A stretch of DNA of 64,000 nucleotides from Chthoniobacterales bacterium (GTDB taxonomy: Bacteria > Verrucomicrobiota > Verrucomicrobiia > Chthoniobacterales > UBA10450): assembly GCA_013821455.1 (NCBI GenBank), contig JACDGS010000007.1, positions 1-64,000 of the forward strand. Reading direction: 5' to 3'. Positions within the stretch are counted from its first letter, which is position 1. Each line of letters starts with the position of its first letter. Made by a program: the position numbers and the translations under genes. The notes beneath the pieces are model-generated. The model ran no database searches and was not told the origin of the DNA. It saw only the letters and a list, made by a program, of their open reading frames with translations. Below are positions 38,259 through 47,186 of the stretch, piece by piece.

Positions 38259-41173
38259 AGTCCGAGTCACCTAAGTATTGGCGCAGTCTGGAGGAACTCG
38301 CTGCCACGCCGGAATTTGAAGACTGGCTGCATCGCGAATTTCCGCGTGGTGCTTCCGAGTGGAATGGCGGCCTGCCCCGGCGCGATTTCTTGCGCTTGAT
38401 GGGTGCTTCGCTCGCTCTTGCCGGCCTCGGCGCCTGCACTAAACAGCGCATCGAAAAGATCGTTCCCTATGTCGATCAACCCGAACGAATCATACCAGGA
38501 CAGCCATTGCGTTTCGCGAGTGCGACTTCGTTAGGCGGCTACGGTCAAGGTATCGTAGTCACGAGCAATGAGGGAAGGCCGACCAAGATAGAAGGGAATC
38601 CTGACCATCCTACAAGCCGCGGAGCTACGACTGTCTGGGCGCAGGCAGATCTGCTCGATCTCTACGACCCAGATCGCGCGAAGATTGTAACTAATGGAAA
38701 TATCGGTGGAACCTGGGGAACGTTTCTGGAGCGGCTCAATCTAAGTCTGGCTGAGCCAGGGGCGAAGGGCGGGATTGGACTTAGGTTTCTTACCCAAACA
38801 GTCACTTCGCCAACACTGGGATCGCAGTTCCAAGCCATCGCCAGGAAGTTCCCTGAGGCGCGATGGCACCAATGGGACCCACTGACCCGAGACACTGTTC
38901 GAGAAGCTCGCGCAGGTGGCGTTCACGGTGGCGAAAACCTCTACGATTTCACGAAGGCGAAAGTCATCGTCGCGCTCGACTCCGACTTTCTCTATCTCCA
39001 TCCGGCTGCCTTGCGTCATGCGCGTGACTTCGCGACTGGCCGTCGGGTAGAGAAGCCGGACGGCGCCGTCATGAGTCGCTTCTATGCCGCGGAGCCGACA
39101 CCTAGCATTACTGGCTCTAATGCCGATCACCGTTTGCCTATCGCCGCGCGGATGATTCCGGCGCTCGCCGCTGCGCTCGCGGCCCTCGTTGGCACAGGGG
39201 AGACTGGCGCAGACATTCCCGCGACGGCGAACGAATGGATCTGGGCCGCCGCACAAGATCTGCGCGCACACGCGGGCGAGAGCATCGTCCTGGCAGGTGA
39301 GACTCAGCCCGTCGCGGTGCACGCGCTGGTGGCGCAAATCAACGCGTCGTTAGGCAATTTTGGCTCGACGGTTTTGGAACGCAATCCGGTCGAGCCCAAT
39401 CCTATCCCGCAAGGTGCTTCACTTAAGACTCTCGTGGAGGAAATGCGACAAGGTGTAGTTAGCGTACTTGTCATTCTCGGCGGCAATCCGGTGTATGATG
39501 CGCCGGTCGATCTCGACTTCGCTGCGGCTCTTAAGAAGGTGAAGTTGCGCGTGCATCATACCTTGCAGGTGAATGAGACTTCGCACCTCTGCGACTGGCA
39601 AATTCCCGCGACGCACTTTCTCGAAAGCTGGAGCGATCTGAGAGCCTGCGATGGGACAGTGACCATCGTGCAACCACTTATCGCGCCACTCTATGATGGC
39701 TGCTCCGCGCATGAGTTACTGGATGCCTTTCTTCAACAACCTAACCGGAGTGCTTATGAGATTGTCGCGGCCTACTACGGGCAAGGTGTGGATGAAGCGG
39801 GCTTCGAGGCGCAGTGGCGCAAGTTTCTAAGTGATGGGATAACGACGGGAGAGAAACCGCCGCGCGCGCAAAGAACTTCAATCGACTCTTCGTCCGCTGC
39901 TTTACCCCAGCCAGGAAGTGGATTGGAACTTGTATTCCGCGCCGATCCTAACGTTCTCGACGGACGCTACGCCAACAATGGGTGGTTGCAGGAGTTACCT
40001 CACCCTTTCTCTAAGATCACCTGGGACAATGCTATACTCGTTAGTCCGACCCTGGCCCGGCGCGAGAAGCTGGAGAACGGCGATTACCTTGAGCTGGCTT
40101 ACAAAGGACGAAAGCTAGCCGGCCCTATCTGGATTTTACCCGGCCAGGCCGAAGAGACACTTACCTTGCACCTGGGTTACGGCCGGCAAAGTGCCGGACG
40201 TGTCGGGACGAACAAAGGCTACAATGCTTACTCGCTGCGCACCTCGGATGCACTCTGGGACGGCTCTGGCCTAACGATCCGCAAATTGCCGCGCCGGGAA
40301 GAGTTCGCGACCACGCAGCATCATTTCACGATCGATGGCAGGGATATGTATCGGGCTGGAACCCTGGCTGAATTCATGAGTCATCCGCGCTTCGCGGCGG
40401 AGATGCGCGAGGTGCCGAAGCCGGATGAGACCCTGTATAACCCTGATGAGTTTGAGAACAAAGGCTATGCTTGGGCGATGGTCATCGATCTCGGCACCTG
40501 CATTGGCTGCAATGCCTGCACCATCGCCTGCCAGGCCGAGAATAATATTCCGGTTGTTGGCAAAGCGCAGGTGCGCGCTGGGCGCGAGATGCATTGGATA
40601 CGCATCGATACTTATCACACTAACTCACCGGATAACCCGGAGTTTCACCATCAGCCGGTGCCGTGCATGCACTGTCAGCACGCGCCTTGTGAGTTAGTCT
40701 GCCCGGTAGCCGCGACCGTGACGGATGACGAAGGACTTAACCTGCAAGTCTATAACCGCTGTGTCGGAACTCGTTATTGTTCCAATAACTGTCCCTATAA
40801 AGTCAGGCGCTTCAATTTTCTCGAATACAACGGCAATCTTAGTGCGAGCGAGAAGCTGGTGAAGAACCCCGATGTCACGGTGCGTTCGCGCGGAGTAATG
40901 GAAAAATGCACCTATTGTTTGCAGCGCATCAATTCGGCGCGCATCGCGGCGGAGTTACAGCGGCGCACGATTCGCGATGGAGAAATTACTCCCGCTTGCG
41001 CGCAAGTATGTCCTTCCCAGGCGATCGTCTTCGGCGACCTGCATGATCCGAAGAGCCGAGTATCGCATTTGAAACAGCATCCGCTCGATTACGGCATGCT
41101 CGCGGAGCTGAACACACGACCGCGCACTAGTTATACGGCGAAGCTGCGCAACCCGGCGAAAGGACTTTCGTGA
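38255..41173 (+). CDS. actB: Alternative complex III subunit ActB (molybdopterin-like plus iron-sulfur fusion)
   Basis: 972 residues. Tat signal GGLPRRDFLRLMGASLALAG at 38-57. Residues 60-730 are the molybdopterin-oxidoreductase-like region, which in ACIII has no molybdenum. The C-terminal ferredoxin-like part carries four cysteine clusters: CIGCNACTIAC (about 749), CMHCQHAPCELVC (803), CVGTRYCSNNC (835) and CTYCLQRI...CAQVCPSQ (885-918), as in the fused B subunit with three 4Fe-4S and one 3Fe-4S centre. It takes electrons from quinol oxidation in ActC toward the haems. Overlaps actA by 4 bp. Three exact 9-mers are inside. A GTCATCCCGAG repeat separates it from actC. Confidence 0.96.
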   Translation: MKSESPKYWRSLEELAATPEFEDWLHREFPRGASEWNGGLPRRDFLRLMGASLALAGLGACTKQRIEKIVPYVDQPERIIPGQPLRFASATSLGGYGQGIVVTSNEGRPTKIEGNPDHPTSRGATTVWAQADLLDLYDPDRAKIVTNGNIGGTWGTFLERLNLSLAEPGAKGGIGLRFLTQTVTSPTLGSQFQAIARKFPEARWHQWDPLTRDTVREARAGGVHGGENLYDFTKAKVIVALDSDFLYLHPAALRHARDFATGRRVEKPDGAVMSRFYAAEPTPSITGSNADHRLPIAARMIPALAAALAALVGTGETGADIPATANEWIWAAAQDLRAHAGESIVLAGETQPVAVHALVAQINASLGNFGSTVLERNPVEPNPIPQGASLKTLVEEMRQGVVSVLVILGGNPVYDAPVDLDFAAALKKVKLRVHHTLQVNETSHLCDWQIPATHFLESWSDLRACDGTVTIVQPLIAPLYDGCSAHELLDAFLQQPNRSAYEIVAAYYGQGVDEAGFEAQWRKFLSDGITTGEKPPRAQRTSIDSSSAALPQPGSGLELVFRADPNVLDGRYANNGWLQELPHPFSKITWDNAILVSPTLARREKLENGDYLELAYKGRKLAGPIWILPGQAEETLTLHLGYGRQSAGRVGTNKGYNAYSLRTSDALWDGSGLTIRKLPRREEFATTQHHFTIDGRDMYRAGTLAEFMSHPRFAAEMREVPKPDETLYNPDEFENKGYAWAMVIDLGTCIGCNACTIACQAENNIPVVGKAQVRAGREMHWIRIDTYHTNSPDNPEFHHQPVPCMHCQHAPCELVCPVAATVTDDEGLNLQVYNRCVGTRYCSNNCPYKVRRFNFLEYNGNLSASEKLVKNPDVTVRSRGVMEKCTYCLQRINSARIAAELQRRTIRDGEITPACAQVCPSQAIVFGDLHDPKSRVSHLKQHPLDYGMLAELNTRPRTSYTAKLRNPAKGLS

Positions 41174-41182
41174 AAGCGCCGA

Positions 41183-41302
41183 CTTGTCATCCCGAACGGA
41201 GCGAGGGACCCCTCTCTTGCCCTGACGCTCTCCTATTAAATGCGCCGTTGTATGGGCTTAGAGGGGTCCTTCGCCGCGCTTCGCCGGCTCAGGATGACAA
41301 GT
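41183..41302. repeat. Inverted repeat of the GTCATCCCGAG family within the act operon
   Basis: ACTTGTCATCC (near 41182) pairs with GGATGACAAGT (41292-41302), and GAGGGACCCCT with AGGGGTCCTT inside. It interrupts the run of overlapping act genes between actB and actC, so it may act as mRNA processing or attenuation site. Confidence 0.75.
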
Positions 41303-41321
41303 GCTACGGATGGAGCGTCCA

Positions 41322-42725
41322 ATGAAATCGACCATCCCGCCTAACGAGCAAAGGAACACGCGGATGTCGCCGCTGGGTTATCCGACAAACCTGCTCGCCC
41401 CCGGACAGACTTACGAAACCGTCAACGAAACGATCGGCTCGATTGTCCTGCGCAATCGCCAGCCCGCGACCTGGTGGATTGGTTTTGTTGTCGCCTTCGG
41501 CCTGCTCATGATGTTCTTCTTTGCTCTCGCCTGGCTCTTCATTCGCGGGGTCGGTATCTGGGGCATTAATATCCCCGTGGCGTGGGGATTCGCCATCGTC
41601 AACTTCGTCTGGTGGGTCGGAATAGGTCACGCCGGCACCTTTATCTCCGCCATCCTTCTCCTCATGTTCCAGCATTGGCGCACGGCGATTAATCGTTTCG
41701 CCGAAGCCATGACTCTCTTTGCCGTCGCTTGCGCCGGCTTGATGCCGTTACTACACTTAGGCAGGCCCTGGCTCTTTTTCTATCTCTTTCCCTACCCGGA
41801 TACGATGGGACTATGGCCGCAATTTCGTAGCCCGCTCGTCTGGGATGTCTTTGCTGTCTCTACTTACTTTATCGTTTCGCTCCTATTCTGGTATCTTGGC
41901 CTTGTTCCGGATGTAGCAACCCTGCGCGACCGGGCTGATAAGAAATGGCAGAAGAAGTTCTACGGCGTTCTGGCTCTGGGCTGGCGTAACTCCGCGGAAC
42001 ACTGGCAACGTCATCAAATAGCCTACCTACTCCTCGGCGGCCTGGCGACGCCTTTGGTTCTTTCAGTGCATAGCGTAGTGAGCTTTGATTTCGCCGTAGC
42101 CATCGTGCCGGGGTGGCATTCTACCATTTTCCCGCCTTACTTCGTCGCGGGCGCTATCTACTCGGGCTTCGCCATGGTCCTTAACATTATCATACCCGTG
42201 CGCAAGCTCTACCATCTCGAGAACCTCATCACCGAGCGCTATCTCAATAACATGGCTAATGTCATGTTCGTCACCGGCCTCATGGTCTCCTACGGTTATC
42301 TCATCGAAGCGTTCATGTCCTGGTATAGCGGAGATATCTTCGAGCAGTATATGATGTTGAATCGCGCCTTTGGACCATACGGCTGGGTCTTTTGGGTGCT
42401 GATGCTTTGTAACGTGATTGTGCCGCAGGCGCTCTGGTCGGCACGCATTCGCCGTAACCCGCTCACTCTTTTCATCGTCGCTTTCTTCATCAATGTCGGG
42501 ATGTGGATCGAGCGCTTTGTTATCGTCATCACGAGCTTGTCTCGCGACTTTGTCCCTTCGTCGTGGGGGATGTTTTTTCCTACCGTCTGGGATTGGGCGG
42601 TTCTCTTTGGCAGCGTAGGTTTGTTCCTTACTCTTCTTTTCCTTTTTGTGCGCTTCTTCCCCATGATCTCCATCTCCGAGTCACGCGAGTTAGTCGCGGA
42701 GCCGCAAAAGGCCAATGCCTTATGA
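41322..42725 (+). CDS. actC: Alternative complex III subunit ActC (NrfD/PsrC-like quinol oxidising)
   Basis: 467 residues from the ATG at 41322 (earlier in-frame starts lie next to the repeat). Ten or so TM helices of the NrfD family: ATWWIGFVVAFGLLMMFFFA, NIPVAWGFAIVNFVWWVGIG, GTFISAILLLMFQHW, and later RYLNNMANVMFVTGLMVSYG and so on. NrfD-type proteins hold the quinol site on the periplasmic face. A conserved His-Ala-Gly-Thr stretch (GIGHAGTFISAI) matches ActC and ActF. It overlaps actD by 4 bp (ATGA). One 9-mer near the start encodes ProAsnGlu. Confidence 0.95.
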   Translation: MKSTIPPNEQRNTRMSPLGYPTNLLAPGQTYETVNETIGSIVLRNRQPATWWIGFVVAFGLLMMFFFALAWLFIRGVGIWGINIPVAWGFAIVNFVWWVGIGHAGTFISAILLLMFQHWRTAINRFAEAMTLFAVACAGLMPLLHLGRPWLFFYLFPYPDTMGLWPQFRSPLVWDVFAVSTYFIVSLLFWYLGLVPDVATLRDRADKKWQKKFYGVLALGWRNSAEHWQRHQIAYLLLGGLATPLVLSVHSVVSFDFAVAIVPGWHSTIFPPYFVAGAIYSGFAMVLNIIIPVRKLYHLENLITERYLNNMANVMFVTGLMVSYGYLIEAFMSWYSGDIFEQYMMLNRAFGPYGWVFWVLMLCNVIVPQALWSARIRRNPLTLFIVAFFINVGMWIERFVIVITSLSRDFVPSSWGMFFPTVWDWAVLFGSVGLFLTLLFLFVRFFPMISISESRELVAEPQKANAL

Positions 42726-43255
42726 GTGAAGATTGGGTTTACGGACTGGTCGCGGAGTTTGAGAGCGACGCGCAACTCATGCGCGCGGCGGAGGAGACTT
42801 ATGCGAAAGGTTATCGCAAGATAGATGGATTTACCCCGTTTCCGATTGAAGGTCTGGGTAAGGCGTTGGGGAAGAGTAACCGTATCCCCTTACTGGTATT
42901 GCTCGCCGGAATCCTGGGCGGTTGCAGCGCCTACTTTATGGAGTGGTTCGCGAATGTGGTGAGTTATCCTCTGAATATTGGCGGCCGTCCCTTGCATAGC
43001 TGGCCGGCGTTTATTCCCATCACGTTTGAGCTCACTGTCCTCGGTGCTGCTCTGACCGCTTTCTTTTCGGTTTTCGTCTTGAGTGGCTTGCCTAAGCCTT
43101 ATCACCCGATGTTTAACCTGCCGGAATTCGAACGCGCTTCGCAGGATCGCTTCTTTCTCTGCATCGAGACGGTCGATCCGCAGTTTGATCCCGTGCGCAC
43201 CCGCTTATTTTTGGAAACTCTTCGGCCTTTGATGGTGAAAGAGGTGGCTAAATGA
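42722..43255 (+). CDS. actD: Alternative complex III subunit ActD (DUF3341)
   Basis: 177 residues from the ATG at 42722, which overlaps the actC stop as ATGA. The open frame extends back to 42503 but those residues shadow actC. N-terminal cytosolic part (VYGLVAEFESDAQLMRAAEE, GYRKIDGFTPFPIEGLG), then two TM helices (LLVLLAGILGGCSAYFME, LTVLGAALTAFFSVFVLSGL) and a C-terminal tail. This is the usual ActD shape. It may anchor or regulate the cytosolic side of ACIII. Confidence 0.95.
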   Translation: MSEDWVYGLVAEFESDAQLMRAAEETYAKGYRKIDGFTPFPIEGLGKALGKSNRIPLLVLLAGILGGCSAYFMEWFANVVSYPLNIGGRPLHSWPAFIPITFELTVLGAALTAFFSVFVLSGLPKPYHPMFNLPEFERASQDRFFLCIETVDPQFDPVRTRLFLETLRPLMVKEVAK

Positions 43256-43827
43256 TCCGCGCTCTTTTATGCGTCGGATTAAGCAGTCTCCTCCTGAGTA
43301 GTTGCCGGCAGGATATGTATAACCAGCCAAAGGCGAAGACCTACTCGCAAAGCGAATTTTTCCGCGACGGAACGAGCGCGCGTTCTCTTCCGGCCCATAC
43401 TGTGGAGTATCACGGCGCGGGCGAAAGTGAGGTTTTCAGCACCGGGCTGACGGACGGCTTTCTTATCACACAGCTACCGGCGCCGCTTACCCCGACTCCC
43501 GAATTACTGCAGCGTGGGCGGGAACGCTATGACATTAATTGTGCGGTCTGCCATGGTCTTACCGGGGCGGGAAACGGCCAGATCGTGCAGCGCGGGTTCC
43601 CGGCGCCGCCGACTTATCATAGCGAACGCCTGCGCAACGTGCCGCTGGGTCACTTCTACGATGTTATCACGAATGGCTACGGGACGATGTATTCCTACGC
43701 TTCGCGGGTCGAGCCTGTAGACCGCTGGGCGATCGCGGCCTATGTCCGCGCCTTGCAACTAAGTCAGCAGGCGACGACCAGCGATCTCCCGCCTAACGAA
43801 CAAAGGACCTTGGAGGCAACGCCTTGA
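43252..43827 (+). CDS. actE: Alternative complex III subunit ActE (monohaem cytochrome c)
   Basis: 191 residues; start ATGA overlaps actD. N-terminus LLCVGLSSLLLSSCRQDMY has a lipobox-like LLSSC. One CxxCH haem site in NCAVCHGLTGAGNGQIVQRG, with DVITNGYGTMYSYASRV as the Met-ligand side. It carries electrons from the B or A subunit toward the oxidase. The 9-mer at 43791 encodes ProAsnGlu just before the C-terminus. Confidence 0.95.
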   Translation: MIRALLCVGLSSLLLSSCRQDMYNQPKAKTYSQSEFFRDGTSARSLPAHTVEYHGAGESEVFSTGLTDGFLITQLPAPLTPTPELLQRGRERYDINCAVCHGLTGAGNGQIVQRGFPAPPTYHSERLRNVPLGHFYDVITNGYGTMYSYASRVEPVDRWAIAAYVRALQLSQQATTSDLPPNEQRTLEATP

Positions 43828-44990
43828 GCGCGGAAGCGGGCACACTCATCAAGGGACCCAGCCGCTGGGCGCTGGTGGTAGGAGCGGCCTGTCTGCTCTT
43901 ATGCGCGCTGGGGTGGTTCTTTAATCCGCGGCAATTTTTTATTTCTTATCTGTTCGCAGAGTTAGTCTGGGTGGGTGTAGCTCTCGGCTGCATGGCATTT
44001 CTCATGATCCACTATCTCACTGGCGGAACCTGGGGCTGGCCGGTGCGACGCTTCTTCGAAGCGGCCGCCAGGACATTGCCTCTCCTCGGATTACTCTTCA
44101 TTCCAATTTTTTTTGGCCTGCATCTCCTCTATCCCTGGGCCATGCCCGCGCGAGTGGCGGCGAGCGCAGCGCTCCAGCAGAAACAATTCTACCTAAGCGT
44201 CCCATTTTTCATCGTGCGCGCCGTCGTCGCTTTCGCGATCTGGAGTTGGCTCGCATTCCTTCTTAGTAAGTGGTCGGTCGAGCAGGATGCCACTAACGAT
44301 CCTGCGCCGATGAAACGACTGCGCAAACTCAGTGGTCCGGGATTGGTCATCTATCCGCTGACTGTGACTGTGGTCTTTGTCGATTGGGTCATGTCATTGG
44401 AGGCGGATTGGTATTCAACCATGTTTCCCATCCTGATCTGCATCGGCCAGATGTTAAGTGGGTTGGCCTTCGTTATCCTACTGCTCGCCTGGCTGGGGCC
44501 GCGCACTTCGTTGGCTGAGATTCTCGGAAAGGAGAACTTTCATTACCTCGGCAGTCTCCTGCTCGCCTTCACCATGCTGTGGGCTTACATGAGTTTCTCG
44601 CAGTTACTTGTCATCTGGTCGGGTGACTTACCCCATGAGATCTCGTGGTATCTCCATCGTATCTCAGGCGGCTGGCGCTGGGTTCTTACCTTTCTCGTCC
44701 TATTCCATTTCTTCGGCCCTTTCTTTCTCTTGCTTTCGCGACAAATGAAACAGACGCGCCGCGCGCTGGCGACGATCGCCGGCGCCATGTTCATTGCGCA
44801 TGTGGTCGATGTGTGGTGGATGGTAGCGCCGTCATTTTATCCGCAGGGTTTGCATGTGAGCTGGATGGATTTCGCTGCGTTATTAGGCATCGGCGGTATC
44901 TGGCTTTCCTTCTTCGCACGTAACCTCGCGGCGCAACCATTAGTGCCGATGAACGACCCGCGCTTCGCCGTCGCCGCAGTTAAAATATGA
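43824..44990 (+). CDS. actF: Alternative complex III subunit ActF (NrfD-like)
   Basis: 388 residues. The start is a TTG at 43824 that overlaps the TGA of actE, so translation depends on coupling. Ten TM segments similar to ActC but with fewer conserved quinol-site residues: WALVVGAACLLLCALGWFF, ELVWVGVALGCMAFLMIHYL, WVLTFLVLFHFFGPFFLLLS, FAALLGIGGIWLSFF. It is the second membrane subunit and forms part of the proposed proton path in ACIII. At least nine TTA leucine codons occur in this gene, unlike the genes at 12-29 kb. Confidence 0.95.
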   Translation: MSAEAGTLIKGPSRWALVVGAACLLLCALGWFFNPRQFFISYLFAELVWVGVALGCMAFLMIHYLTGGTWGWPVRRFFEAAARTLPLLGLLFIPIFFGLHLLYPWAMPARVAASAALQQKQFYLSVPFFIVRAVVAFAIWSWLAFLLSKWSVEQDATNDPAPMKRLRKLSGPGLVIYPLTVTVVFVDWVMSLEADWYSTMFPILICIGQMLSGLAFVILLLAWLGPRTSLAEILGKENFHYLGSLLLAFTMLWAYMSFSQLLVIWSGDLPHEISWYLHRISGGWRWVLTFLVLFHFFGPFFLLLSRQMKQTRRALATIAGAMFIAHVVDVWWMVAPSFYPQGLHVSWMDFAALLGIGGIWLSFFARNLAAQPLVPMNDPRFAVAAVKI

Positions 44991-45436
44991 ATCCACAGGG
45001 GCGGACAAGAGAGAAGGACGGGCACGAAGGCAGGGATGCCGACATTCTTGGTGTAGTTTTGATTATAGGCCTTGTCCTAGTCCTGCTCGCGATAGGGTTT
45101 CTCGCCGCGCGGGGAGTGTTTCGTTATGCGCAAAGAAGAACCGGTCCCGCGGCCAGGGTGATGAAGCTGGCGGACTTCCCGGCGCCACGTCTTCAGGCCT
45201 ATCCGGCGGATGACTATCGAGCTTTTCTTAAAGCCCGAGAGAGAGAGTTACACTCTTACGGATGGGTGGATCGTAAGTCGGGTGTGGTTCGGGTACCGAT
45301 CGAGCGGGCCATGCAGCTCGTGGTCGAGCGAGGCTTGCCCGAAGTCGGAGGAGGACAGACCCGGGTGCAACTAATGCAAGCTCGCCCGGCAAGTGAGGCG
45401 CAGCCTAAGAATCCGGTTGGGCCGCCTTCATCATGA
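44987..45436 (+). CDS. Small single-pass membrane protein, ACIII-oxidase accessory
   Basis: 149 residues. One TM helix (ADILGVVLIIGLVLVLLAIG), then a periplasmic part with a notable block LHSYGWVDRKSGVVRVPIER and AMQLVVERGLP. That block resembles short proteins placed between act and cox genes in other phyla, but I cannot name a family. It overlaps actF by 4 bp and sco by 4 bp, so it is translated as part of the module and is a candidate accessory subunit or assembly factor. No haem or metal motif. Confidence 0.7.
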   Translation: MNPQGRTREKDGHEGRDADILGVVLIIGLVLVLLAIGFLAARGVFRYAQRRTGPAARVMKLADFPAPRLQAYPADDYRAFLKARERELHSYGWVDRKSGVVRVPIERAMQLVVERGLPEVGGGQTRVQLMQARPASEAQPKNPVGPPSS

Positions 45437-46245
45437 AACCGGGAACGCTTCTCCTCGCCTTGCTTCTCTTTGCTTTCTGGTCGGAGCGGGCTTTCGCTCT
45501 TTCGCCTAACGAGCTCAACCACCTCGGTTATGATCAACACCTCGGCCAGACTATTTCGCGCGACTTGCTTTTTCGGGACTCCGAGAAGCGGACCGTTTCG
45601 ATCGGAGAGTTACTGACTAAGAAGCCAACCTTGCTTGTGCTGGGTTACTACCATTGCCCGATGCTTTGTACGCTGATCAATGATGGCTTGATCGAGTCTT
45701 TGCAGGAGCTGCGGTTCGATGTTGGCCGCGATTTCAATGTCATCAATCTCAGTGTCGATCCGAACGAAACGCCGGAAGTCGCCGCGGCGAAAAAGCGCGA
45801 ATATCTCAAGCGCTACGGCCGTCACGGCGCCGAGGCGGGTTGGCATTTCCTTACCGGCGACAAACAGTCGATTGCGCAGATAACTAACGAAGCGGGTTTA
45901 CGTTTCGCCTACGATCCCGCGACTCATGAATACGCTCATCCGAGTGGCTTTGTCGTCCTGACTCCGGAAGGTAAAATCTCGCGCTATTTCTTCGGGGTAA
46001 ATTACGATCCAAGGGAACTTAGAAGCGCCATTATCGCGGCCTCGCGCGGGGAGAAGGGTTCGATCGTCCAGCAACTTATCCTCCTGTGTTTTCACTATAA
46101 CCCTATAACGGGCAAGTATGGGCAACTGGTGCTGACCGTCCTGCGCATCCTGGGTACAGCTACCGTCGTCGTGCTGGGGGGATGGCTTTTCTGGCTGAGT
46201 CGAAGCGGTCCGAGAAAGACGGCCGTCGACGGTTCCGGGGCATGA
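45433..46245 (+). CDS. SCO1/SenC-family copper chaperone
   Basis: 270 residues. Signal peptide LLLALLLFAFWSERAFA, a thioredoxin-like fold with the copper-binding CPMLC motif (YYHCPMLCTLIN) and the conserved His in EYAHPSGFVVL. A C-terminal TM helix (LVLTVLRILGTATVVVLGGW) adds a second anchor. It inserts copper into the CuA site of cox subunit II. It overlaps coxB by 4 bp. The 9-mer at 45514 encodes ProAsnGlu after the signal cleavage region. Confidence 0.93.
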   Translation: MKPGTLLLALLLFAFWSERAFALSPNELNHLGYDQHLGQTISRDLLFRDSEKRTVSIGELLTKKPTLLVLGYYHCPMLCTLINDGLIESLQELRFDVGRDFNVINLSVDPNETPEVAAAKKREYLKRYGRHGAEAGWHFLTGDKQSIAQITNEAGLRFAYDPATHEYAHPSGFVVLTPEGKISRYFFGVNYDPRELRSAIIAASRGEKGSIVQQLILLCFHYNPITGKYGQLVLTVLRILGTATVVVLGGWLFWLSRSGPRKTAVDGSGA

Positions 46246-47186
46246 TGGACGACTTTCATCTTTTTCCGGTTGATGCTTCTTCCAGCGCCCAGCAGGTGGA
46301 CTGGCTTTTCTACGCTCTTATCCTGATGTCGCTCTTCTTTATTGCGGCCGTCTTTCTGCCGATCTTTTATTTTTCGATTCGTTATCGTCGCGGAGCGAAG
46401 GTCGATCGGTCGAATCCTCAAATCGGCTCGAATCTTCTGGAGACGGGGTGGACGGTGCTGCCGCTCCTTATCTCGTTAGGCGTCTTTACCTGGGGCGCGT
46501 TGGTTTACTTTCGGTTAGAAACTCCTCCGGCCAATGCGCTGCAGGTGCAGGTGGTGGCGAAACAATGGATGTGGAAGTTACAGCACGCTGAAGGTAAGCG
46601 GGAGATCAATGAGTTACACCTCCCGCTGGGAACGACGATAAGTCTAACCATGACTTCGGAAGACGTGATCCACAGCTTCTTTGTGCCCGCTTTCCGAGTG
46701 AAACAGGATGTCCTGCCGGGAAAGTATACGACTGAGTGGTTTCGGCCGACGCGCCTTGGGGAATATCATCTTTTTTGCGCGGAGTACTGTGGGACGAATC
46801 ATTCAGCGATGATCGGTCGTGTGGTCGTGATGCGCCCGGCCGACTACGAAGAATGGCTTAACTCAGGAGAGACGGGGCGATCGATTGTCTTTGAAGGACA
46901 TCGTCTTTTCCAGGAGCGCGGGTGCAGTGGATGTCATGTCGATAGCAGAGCTATTCACGCGCCGCCTTTGGAGGGAGTCTATGGGAAGCAGGTCCCGCTG
47001 GCCTCGGGAGAGATTGTGACCGCGGACGATCAGTATTTGCGCGACTCGATCCTGGTCCCAGGAAAGCAGATCTCTGCGGGTTACGAGAATCTTATGCCCA
47101 GTTATACGGGGCATATCAGTGAGGCTGAGATCATGCAGATCATTGCCTACTTAAAGTCGTTAGGGGAACAGAGGCCGGAACGCTAA
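46242..47186 (+). CDS. coxB: Cytochrome c oxidase subunit II with fused cytochrome c domain (caa3 type)
   Basis: 314 residues from the ATG at 46242 (the frame starts at 46182, inside sco). Two TM helices ([20 protein letters not shown] and [20 protein letters not shown]), the CuA cupredoxin domain with [12 protein letters not shown], and a C-terminal cytochrome c domain with CSGCH and a distal Met ([17 protein letters not shown]). Electrons pass from the ACIII cytochrome to the fused haem, then CuA. TAA and the coxA ATG overlap by one base. One 9-mer (46473). Confidence 0.95.
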   Translation: MMDDFHLFPVDASSSAQQVDWLFYALILMSLFFIAAVFLPIFYFSIRYRRGAKVDRSNPQIGSNLLETGWTVLPLLISLGVFTWGALVYFRLETPPANALQVQVVAKQWMWKLQHAEGKREINELHLPLGTTISLTMTSEDVIHSFFVPAFRVKQDVLPGKYTTEWFRPTRLGEYHLFCAEYCGTNHSAMIGRVVVMRPADYEEWLNSGETGRSIVFEGHRLFQERGCSGCHVDSRAIHAPPLEGVYGKQVPLASGEIVTADDQYLRDSILVPGKQISAGYENLMPSYTGHISEAEIMQIIAYLKSLGEQRPER

